Shown here in pieces: positions 7,664 through 13,455 of a stretch of DNA of 37,044 nt. The notes below the pieces were generated by a model, which was given only the letters and a program-made list of their open reading frames with translations, had not been told where the DNA came from and searched no databases. The position numbers and the translations under genes were made by a program. Positions within the stretch are counted from its first letter, which is position 1; each line of letters starts with the position of its first letter. The stretch is from a bacterium (GTDB lineage Bacteria; Patescibacteriota; Minisyncoccia; JAHIHE01), in the NCBI GenBank assembly GCA_030693205.1, contig JAUYBG010000015.1, positions 1 through 37,044 of the forward strand, read 5' to 3'.

Positions 7664-10614
7664 CTTAATGATTGGTGCATTAATGTTTTCTTTTTTTCTT
7701 CCAGCTTCTTTATTGCGTCATAGCTGTTTTTTAATTTTTCCCTCGTATCCGCCACTATTTCTTTCGGGGCTCTTTCAATAAAATTTTTATTAGCCAAATT
7801 TCTCTCAGCTTCAGCGATCTTTTTCTCGTTTTCCTTAATTTCTTTTTCAACTCTCACAAGCTCTTTTTCCGCATCAATCAATCCTTCCAGCGGCAAATGG
7901 ATTTCCACGCCGTCAATAAACGCCGAGATCACTTTTTCGATCTTTTCCTTTTTTAATTCAATAACCAGATCTTCCAGATAACTAAGTTTTTTAATGATAC
8001 CGGCTTCTCTGTTGATCAGCCCTGTTTTTTTGCCGGCAAAGATCGCCTTGATCTTTTTCCCCGGTTCGATCTTATTTTCAGAACGCAAGTTCCTGATCGC
8101 CACAATGGAATTCCTGATCAAGCTGAAATCGGCGATGTCGCTCTTGCCGGCCTTAAATGAAAACTTCGGCCATTTTTCCGTCATCAACATAGTTTCATTG
8201 AACTTGCTCCAAATTTCTTCCGTCACAAAAGGAGTGAAAGGATGCAAAAGCTTTAATAAAGTTTTTAAGCAATGCGTGAGAATGGCGTCTTTTGACTTTT
8301 TTTCCGCCTCTCCCCGCTTGGATTCAATTTTGGCTATTTCCAAATACCAGTCGGCAAAATCGTCCCACATAAATTTCGTGATCTCTTCGCCGGCCGCGCT
8401 GAAATTGAATTTATCCAGATTTTTTGTTACGGATCCTGCCAGTCCGCTTAATCTCGCCAATATCCATTTGTCAGCCAGAGTTAATTTTTTCTTATCGATT
8501 TTTTTTATATCGGTATTATGATCCGCCGAATCGATATTAAACAGGATAAAACGCGAAATATTCCAAAGCTTGTTGGCAAAATTCCGGTAGCCCTCCACTT
8601 TTTCTTCGTAGAATCGCGCGTCGTTTCCCGGAGTCGTACCGATGATCAAGCTTAATCGCAAAGCATCAGTGCCATATTTTTTTATTATTTCCAAGGGATC
8701 TATCCCGTTTCCCAGAGATTTAGAAAACTTTCGACCGTCTTTATCTCTTAAAATTCCATGAATATAAACATCTTTAAATGGAATTTGATCAATGGTATAG
8801 GTAGACATCAGTATCATTCTCGCCATCCAGAAAAAAATTATTTCCGAACCCATTTGCATCCAGCTCGTCGGGTGAAAATCTTTAAAATCTTTTGTTCTGT
8901 CTGGCCACCCTAATATGGAAAAGGTCCAAAGCCCGGAAGAAAACCAAGTATCAAGAGTATCAGGGTCCTGAATCCACCCAAAAGTTTCGATAGGCTTTTC
9001 CCCAACGTGCCGCTCGCTTTCTTTATTATTTCTTTTAATTCTGTTTTTTTGAACCCAATCTTCATCAAATAAACCTTTCTCTTTAAGTAAATTAATATAC
9101 TGTCTACCTATTTGAATTTCACCTTTTTTCCATGATCCCCATGTCGCATCTTTATTTTCTTCGTTAATTTTCCATGAAAATTTATTAAATTCGCTTTCAT
9201 TTTTAAAACCAAGCTTCTGAAAAATAACATTTTCATTGAAATAAATTGCTTCCATCTCACTCCCAACTTCTGTTTTATACCAAACCGGAATTCTATGCCC
9301 CCACCACATTTGGCGTGAAATGCACCAATCCCGCAAATTATCAATCCAATTCAAATAAATTTTCTGAAATCTATCCGGCGTGATTTTTATTTTCTGTTTT
9401 ATTTTGCCATTGTGTCCAATTGTCACCGCTTCACGCATCAGGTCTTTCAAGCTTTTTTTCTTGCTTGCTTCGCCTAATTTAGGCGAGCCCGGAATTTTTT
9501 TGTTAACATCCACAAACCATTGCGTCATTGGCAAAACATCCACCACATCACCAAAACGATCCGATGTGCCGACGTTTTGCACGATATCTTCCTCTTTTTC
9601 CAGCAATCCTTCCTTTTTCAAATACTCAACGAATTTTTCCCGCGCTTCATCTACTGTCAATCCGGCATATTCTTTACCCGCTTCCGCGGTCATTTTTCCG
9701 TTTTCGCCGATTACTTTGATGACGGGCAATTTATTTTTTTCAGCCATTTCGAAATCGATCATACTGTGCGCCGGAGTCACGCCAAGTGCGCCAGTACCAA
9801 AAGCCGAATCAACATTTTTATCGGCAATAATTTTTATTTGCAAAGGTTTAGCCGCGCCGATATCTATCGTAAATTTTTGACCGATATATTTTTTCCATTT
9901 TCCTTCCGGATGCACCGCCACCGCCGTATCGCCTAGTTTAGTTTCTGGCCTAGTGGTGGCGATCGGAATTGGAAAATCCTTGGAATATTTAAAAGTGTAT
10001 AATTTTGCCGGACGTTCAATATGAACCAATTCATCGTCAGAGCAAGTCGATTGGCCTTTGACTGACCAATTAACAACCCTGTATCCCCGATAAATCAAAC
10101 CATCACGATACATTTTGGCAAAAACTTCATTCACTGCCCGGCTTCTCGGCTCGTCAAAAGTATAAGCCAAGCGATCCCAGTCGCAGCTTGTACCCATTTT
10201 GCGGATTTGCGACAGAATCATCGCTTTCGATTTTTCGGAATAATCGCGAATGATCTCCAGTAATTTTTCCCGGCCTAATTCCTGCCTGGGGTTTTTATAT
10301 TTTCCGGATTTAACCAGATCTTTTTCCACTTTGGCTTGCGTGGCAACCGCCGCGTGATCAGTGCCAGGAATTAATAATGCCTTTTTGCCTTGCATTCTTT
10401 GATACCGGATCATCGTATCCATCAGGGTATTTTCCAGCGCGTGCCCTAAATGCAAAATTCCCGTCACGTTCGGCGGCGGCATAGCAACAGAAAAAACCTT
10501 GGCGTTTTTGGGCAAATCCAAATTATCCGGATTAAACACGCCGGATTTTTCCCAAATTTTATAAATTTTATCTTCAACCTCTTGCGGATTGTAAGCTTTT
10601 GGAATTTCAGGCAT
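7657..10614 (-). CDS. valS: Valyl-tRNA synthetase
   Basis: Class I synthetase that charges tRNA-Val, with post-transfer editing. It is 985 residues long. The HIGH-type motif HLGH is at 55-58 after PPPNVTG; the KMSKS motif is KFSKS at 629-633; the CP1 editing domain has the TTRPETKLGDTAVAVHP signature (220-236); the tRNA-binding anticodon domain and a C-terminal coiled-coil arm (about 905-980) are present, all diagnostic of ValRS. Two oddities are visible. About 100 residues separate the WWGHRIPVWY motif (437-446) from DPDTLDTWFSS (550-560), where a zinc-knob linker of about 35 is more usual. The peptide around 376-385 (GSPKLGEASK) is encoded by an inserted palindromic element. The ATG at 10614 follows an A-rich leader. 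It lies 18 nt downstream of the 261-aa gene. Confidence 0.97.
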   Translation of the reverse strand: MPEIPKAYNPQEVEDKIYKIWEKSGVFNPDNLDLPKNAKVFSVAMPPPNVTGILHLGHALENTLMDTMIRYQRMQGKKALLIPGTDHAAVATQAKVEKDLVKSGKYKNPRQELGREKLLEIIRDYSEKSKAMILSQIRKMGTSCDWDRLAYTFDEPRSRAVNEVFAKMYRDGLIYRGYRVVNWSVKGQSTCSDDELVHIERPAKLYTFKYSKDFPIPIATTRPETKLGDTAVAVHPEGKWKKYIGQKFTIDIGAAKPLQIKIIADKNVDSAFGTGALGVTPAHSMIDFEMAEKNKLPVIKVIGENGKMTAEAGKEYAGLTVDEAREKFVEYLKKEGLLEKEEDIVQNVGTSDRFGDVVDVLPMTQWFVDVNKKIPGSPKLGEASKKKSLKDLMREAVTIGHNGKIKQKIKITPDRFQKIYLNWIDNLRDWCISRQMWWGHRIPVWYKTEVGSEMEAIYFNENVIFQKLGFKNESEFNKFSWKINEENKDATWGSWKKGEIQIGRQYINLLKEKGLFDEDWVQKNRIKRNNKESERHVGEKPIETFGWIQDPDTLDTWFSSGLWTFSILGWPDRTKDFKDFHPTSWMQMGSEIIFFWMARMILMSTYTIDQIPFKDVYIHGILRDKDGRKFSKSLGNGIDPLEIIKKYGTDALRLSLIIGTTPGNDARFYEEKVEGYRNFANKLWNISRFILFNIDSADHNTDIKKIDKKKLTLADKWILARLSGLAGSVTKNLDKFNFSAAGEEITKFMWDDFADWYLEIAKIESKRGEAEKKSKDAILTHCLKTLLKLLHPFTPFVTEEIWSKFNETMLMTEKWPKFSFKAGKSDIADFSLIRNSIVAIRNLRSENKIEPGKKIKAIFAGKKTGLINREAGIIKKLSYLEDLVIELKKEKIEKVISAFIDGVEIHLPLEGLIDAEKELVRVEKEIKENEKKIAEAERNLANKNFIERAPKEIVADTREKLKNSYDAIKKLEEKKKTLMHQSLRY
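9467..9488 (+). repeat. Short palindromic element, copy 1, inside valS
   Basis: On the plus strand the element reads GCTTCG, a 10-nt A/T-rich core, then GCGAGC; CGCCTAA (9471-9477) and TTAGGCG (9479-9485) form a perfect 7-bp hairpin. The same outer words recur at 12815-12838 and 22265-22289. It lies in frame and encodes part of residues 376-385 of ValS. Confidence 0.75.
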
Positions 10615-10632
10615 AAATTTTATTTTTTATCT

Positions 10633-11418
10633 TTAGATCGGACTTGCTGTCGGACTAGGCGACAAGGACGCTTCAGGACTCGGAGACAAAGACGCTTCTG
10701 GGCTGGGACTTGGACTCTGAGAAGCCACAGGCGTTCCAAATTCTTTCTCGTAAAAATCCCTGTCTTCGATCTTTATCTTTCCTTTAACCAAATCCCATTC
10801 TTCCTGAACATATTTCCCTGTCCCGCCGGCGATCAAAGGGCTGTAGCCGCTTTTAATTTCCTGCAGATCGTTGTATCCATCGCCATCCGTATCGGCTTTG
10901 GTTATATAAGTGCCGAGAACTTTTTCAATCGCGTCAGGCAAACCATCTTTATCAGAATCCAAATTTTTATCAACTGCCGGAGTTGGCGTAGGAATAACCG
11001 CGGCCGGAGAATTTATCGGTTCGGAATTATTGTCTTTTGTGTAAAAATAATATCCACCAATAATAATTAGGATCAAAACTATCGCGATCAATATGAATTT
11101 TGAATTTTTACCGCTTACCAGCGGAGGTTTTGGACCTTGTACCTCGGCGGAAGCGAGTTTGAATTGTTGGCCATTATGCTGTGCGTTCATATTTATTGAG
11201 GGTTTAAAAGTATTTTCCGAAGCCGGCGGAGCTTGCGATATCGGTCGCGCCGGAGGAGCAGCGGAAGAAACAAAAGAAGCGAAGGGAGCAAGCGGCACAG
11301 GAGGCGCAGGGGGCACGGGAGAAACAGGAAGATCGGGAGGAATGGAAGAAATAGGAGGAAGATTAACGTCACTTTTATCTTCGTTTTGATTATTAGGATT
11401 CGATGGTATTGGATCCAT
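10633..11418 (-). CDS. Membrane-anchored protein with thrombospondin type 3-like calcium repeats
   Basis: Function unknown. The 261-residue protein starts with a proline-rich, probably cytoplasmic region (about 1-105), has a single transmembrane helix (about 108-124, ILIAIVLILIIIGGYYF), and then an exported part. Two aspartate-rich calcium-binding loops, DSDKDGLPD (154-162) and DTDGDGYND (176-184), form a thrombospondin type 3/dockerin-like pair. The C-terminus (about 235-260) is a low-complexity Ser-Pro-Glu-Ala tail made of two near-identical nine-residue repeats. Such anchored TSP3 proteins are common in Patescibacteria and are thought to sit at the cell surface, but no activity is known. 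It lies between tsaD (23-nt gap) and valS (18-nt gap), so it is probably in their operon. Confidence 0.8.
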   Translation of the reverse strand: MDPIPSNPNNQNEDKSDVNLPPISSIPPDLPVSPVPPAPPVPLAPFASFVSSAAPPARPISQAPPASENTFKPSINMNAQHNGQQFKLASAEVQGPKPPLVSGKNSKFILIAIVLILIIIGGYYFYTKDNNSEPINSPAAVIPTPTPAVDKNLDSDKDGLPDAIEKVLGTYITKADTDGDGYNDLQEIKSGYSPLIAGGTGKYVQEEWDLVKGKIKIEDRDFYEKEFGTPVASQSPSPSPEASLSPSPEASLSPSPTASPI

Positions 11419-11441
11419 AGAATTTATTTATTTAATAAATA

Positions 11442-12536
11442 TTAACCTAATTTAAGCTTCGCATCCGCTTGTACGCTTTTCCAATTTCCCGCCTCGCCCG
11501 CTTTAAACCTGAAATATCCCGCTAAGGCGATCATCGCTGCGTTATCATTGCTATATTCTTTTTCCGGAGCTAAAAATTTCACTGTTGGCAATTTTTCCTT
11601 TAAGGATTTTTTTAACTCTCGGCGCAGCGCTTGATTGATGGAAACTCCTCCGCCGATGATCAAAGTTTTAATTTTGTATTCTTCGGCCGCCCTGATAGTC
11701 TTATCCGCCAAAACATCTATTACTGCGGCTTGAAAAGACGCGGCAATATCGGAAATGTAAGTATTCCGAATGCTTGGCAAAACTTTTAATTTTAAATCGA
11801 GAGACTCTAGGGTATACTTAACCGAGGTTTTAAGGCCGGAAAAACTAAAATCGTAATTGCGGCTTTTTGCCATCGGGCGGGGAAAATCAAAAGCCTTAAA
11901 ATTTCCTTTTTCCGCCAATTCTTCTATTTTCGCGCCTCCGGGATAACCCAAACCCAGCATTTTTGCCACCTTATCAAAAGCTTCCCCTGCCGCATCGTCG
12001 CGAGTTTCACCCAATATTTCATACTTTAACCAATCTTTAATTAATACCAATTGCGTGTGCCCTCCGCTGACCAAAAGCGCCAATGCAGGTAATTCAAACA
12101 ATTTTTCGTTTTTCGTTTTTCGTTTTTCGTTCGTTTCAAGCAAGCTTGAAACGATATGCCCTTCCATATGATTAACCCCGACAAGCGGTTTTTTCAAGCC
12201 CCAAGCCAAAGTTTTTGCCGCGCTCACTCCCACCAAAAGCGCCGGAATCAATCCCGGACCTTTCGCCACCGAGATCAGATCAATTTTATCTAAATCTTTT
12301 GATGCCGTAATTTTTGCGAGCTTCAGAGCTTTTTCCAAAACTAAAATAATGTTTTTCTGGTGCAATTTAGCCGCCAGCTGAGGCACTACTCCGCCGAATT
12401 TTTTATGTTTGGCGATCTGCGAGGAAATAACATTGGCCAAAACTTTGATATTCGTTTGCCCGTCTTTCTTTTCAATGATCTTTAGAACCGCCACGCCAGT
12501 TTCATCGCAAGTAGATTCAATGCCAAGAATAATCAT
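11442..12536 (-). CDS. tsaD: tRNA N6-adenosine threonylcarbamoyltransferase TsaD
   Basis: Catalytic ASKHA-fold subunit that makes t6A37 on ANN-decoding tRNAs with TsaB, TsaC and TsaE. It is 364 residues long. The N-terminal ATP loop IILGIESTCDETGVAV, the metal-binding HMEGH, the LLVSGGHTQL strand, the DDAAGEAFDKVAKMLGLGYPGG signature (positions about 180-200) and the terminal NDNAAMIALAG motif are all present. Between HMEGH and the VSGGHTQ strand there is an extra hydrophilic loop, SSLLETNEKRKTKNEK. It is encoded by a perfect 22-nt palindrome plus four tandem 7-nt repeats, so it looks like a recent DNA insertion in an essential gene. The ATG at 12536 is preceded by a good promoter (12637-12665). 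Confidence 0.97.
   Translation of the reverse strand: MIILGIESTCDETGVAVLKIIEKKDGQTNIKVLANVISSQIAKHKKFGGVVPQLAAKLHQKNIILVLEKALKLAKITASKDLDKIDLISVAKGPGLIPALLVGVSAAKTLAWGLKKPLVGVNHMEGHIVSSLLETNEKRKTKNEKLFELPALALLVSGGHTQLVLIKDWLKYEILGETRDDAAGEAFDKVAKMLGLGYPGGAKIEELAEKGNFKAFDFPRPMAKSRNYDFSFSGLKTSVKYTLESLDLKLKVLPSIRNTYISDIAASFQAAVIDVLADKTIRAAEEYKIKTLIIGGGVSINQALRRELKKSLKEKLPTVKFLAPEKEYSNDNAAMIALAGYFRFKAGEAGNWKSVQADAKLKLG
12102..12129. repeat. Four tandem TTTTTCG heptamers within tsaD
   Basis: Four exact copies of TTTTTCG (12102-12108, 12109-12115, 12116-12122, 12123-12129) followed by a partial TTCG. A 7-nt unit is not a multiple of three, so gain or loss of one copy would shift the tsaD frame. 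It encodes the Lys/Asn/Glu-rich loop. Confidence 0.9.
12132..12153. repeat. Perfect 22-nt palindrome within tsaD
   Basis: CGTTTCAAGC (12132-12141), a 2-nt AA centre, then GCTTGAAACG (12144-12153). The arms are perfectly complementary over 10 bp. It abuts the heptamer array and encodes the SSLLETN part of the extra TsaD loop. Confidence 0.9.
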
Positions 12537-12542
12537 AAAATC

Positions 12543-12627
12543 ATTTTAACATTTAAACATTCTAGCATACTAACGAACATTTTAATTGTTTTTTGTTTAA
12601 ATGTTAATATGTTAAAATGCTAAAATG
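12543..12627. repeat. Degenerate 8-nt tandem arrays in inverted orientation upstream of tsaD
   Basis: The right side (12600-12627) is built of ATGTTAAA-like octamers (ATGTTAAT, ATGTTAAA, ATGCTAAA). The left side (12543-12575) holds their complements (TTTTAACA, TTTAAACA, TTCTAGCA). The two arrays can pair into a long A/T-rich hairpin in the 5' leader of tsaD. Confidence 0.65.
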
Positions 12628-12636
12628 ATTTCTTCC

Positions 12637-12665
12637 ATTATACTCCTTTTTCCCTTGACGAACAA
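12637..12665 (-). promoter_or_regulatory. Promoter of the tsaD operon
   Basis: On the minus strand TTGTTC (12665-12660), 17-nt spacer, perfect TATAAT (12642-12637). The predicted leader is about 95 nt and contains the inverted octamer arrays. Its -35 box touches the -35 box of the plus-strand promoter. Confidence 0.68.
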
Positions 12666-12683
12666 GGGAATTTCTAGTATATT
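12655..12683 (+). promoter_or_regulatory. Plus-strand promoter leading toward tRNA-Glu
   Basis: TTGACG (12655-12660), 17-nt spacer, TATATT (12678-12683). The transcript would begin near 12690 and reach tRNA-Glu after about 285 nt, ending at the terminator at 13056-13087. Confidence 0.62.
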
Positions 12684-12814
12684 AATTGTATTGTTTGTTT
12701 TTACAATCCAACGCATAAACTACTCGGTTTCTAGCGGAATAATCCAATTTTATTAGATTTAATTCTTTTGGTTTTGTCATTTGGATTTAAACATTGATTT
12801 GTCATTAAAAATTT

Positions 12815-12838
12815 GCTCGCCTCGATTCGAGTCGAAGC
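12815..12838 (-). repeat. Short palindromic element, copy 2, intergenic
   Basis: On the minus strand: GCTTCG (12838-12833), a 12-nt core containing CTCGA-A-TCGAG, then GCGAGC (12820-12815). The outer words match the copies in valS and recG, while the core differs in sequence but is again palindromic. Confidence 0.75.
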
Positions 12839-12862
12839 GGGTCATTTGACATTTCTTCAACC

Positions 12863-12912
12863 CATGGCCCTATCGTCCCGCCTCATCGGCGGGTCGCCGA
12901 AGAGGTGACTAG
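12863..12912 (+). repeat. Partial copy of tRNA-Glu 5' end interrupted by a hairpin
   Basis: CATGGCCCTATCGTC at 12863-12877 is identical to 12973-12987, the first 12 bases of tRNA-Glu plus 3 upstream. The match breaks at an insert that contains an 11-bp hairpin with one mismatch (12881-12891 with 12895-12905). The next tRNA word, CTAG, resumes at 12909-12912. This suggests a duplicated tRNA fragment that later received a palindromic insert. Confidence 0.7.
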
Positions 12913-12975
12913 TTTGATTTATAAATTAAGAAGTAATGTTTATATTCTTAAAAGCTTAAATAATAAAAATTACAT

Positions 12976-13047
12976 GGCCCTATCGTCTAGTGGTTAGGAC
13001 ACCAGGTTTTCATCCTGGTAACAGGGGTCCGATTCCCCTTAGGGCTA
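12976..13047 (+). tRNA. tRNA-Glu (anticodon UUC)
   Basis: A complete cloverleaf is visible. The acceptor stem GGCCCTA pairs with TAGGGCT (one G-T at the end), the anticodon stem CCAGG/CCTGG encloses loop TTTTCAT with anticodon TTC at 13009-13011, and the T stem AGGGG/CCCCT has loop TCCGATT. The discriminator is A at 13047. CCA is not encoded, so it must be added by CCA transferase. It is the only plus-strand tRNA here and is followed by a strong terminator. Confidence 0.96.
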
Positions 13048-13055
13048 CAAAACAA

Positions 13056-13087
13056 AAAATAACCCCTTTATTTAAAGGGGTTATTTT
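13056..13087. terminator. Bidirectional Rho-independent terminator
   Basis: Perfect 15-bp inverted repeat, AAAATAACCCCTTTA (13056-13070) and TAAAGGGGTTATTTT (13073-13087), with a T-rich end on both strands. It ends the plus-strand tRNA-Glu transcript and the converging minus-strand transcript of the 87-aa gene. Confidence 0.93.
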
Positions 13088-13100
13088 ATTTATCCAAATT

Positions 13101-13364
13101 TCATTTTTTATCCATAAACGGCAAAATTATTTTATAGATTTGCCAGAAAGAAAAGGCACCTACCGCGAAAGCCAGCATAAAATCCAGAATTAAATGAATA
13201 GTTCGGTAATTTGGAATTAAATACTCGTCAAGAAAAAGCTTATCCAAATAATTATGCCCTGCAATCACAATAATAAATGGAATTGCTATATAGAATCCCA
13301 GTTGACCGACCAGTGACATTGCATATGTTGTTTTAAAGCCCTCGCTGAAACTTTTTTTAGACAT
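13101..13364 (-). CDS. Small two-helix membrane protein, possibly AtpZ/AtpI-like
   Basis: An 87-residue protein with two predicted transmembrane helices (about 15-35 and 57-80) joined by a polar loop. The phrase VGQLGFYIAIPFIIVIAGHNYLDK resembles the first helix of AtpZ/AtpI-type F0F1 ATPase accessory proteins, which usually read GLxLGxxIAxPxxxGxxLGxxLD. The glycine/proline positions fit only partly and no ATP synthase genes are nearby, so this is a weak suggestion. It stops just before the bidirectional terminator and lies about 90 nt after copA in the opposite sense of transcription order (copA ends at 13456, this gene begins at 13364), so it could be read through from the copper operon. 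Confidence 0.6.
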   Translation of the reverse strand: MSKKSFSEGFKTTYAMSLVGQLGFYIAIPFIIVIAGHNYLDKLFLDEYLIPNYRTIHLILDFMLAFAVGAFSFWQIYKIILPFMDKK

Positions 13365-13455
13365 ATTTTAATTAATAATATTATAAGCCGTTTAATATGT
13401 AAAGACGCCTTAGCTTAAATAATATTACAAATTTTTATCGCTCTTTATTACAATT

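Larger units (their letters stand above)
12684..12975 (+). other. Non-coding leader between promoter and tRNA-Glu
   Basis: No credible protein gene is visible in these 292 bases. What they hold is a palindromic element (12815-12838), a partial copy of the 5' end of tRNA-Glu interrupted by a hairpin (12863-12912), and A/T-rich spacer. It is probably transcribed as a removable leader of the tRNA precursor. Confidence 0.55.
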
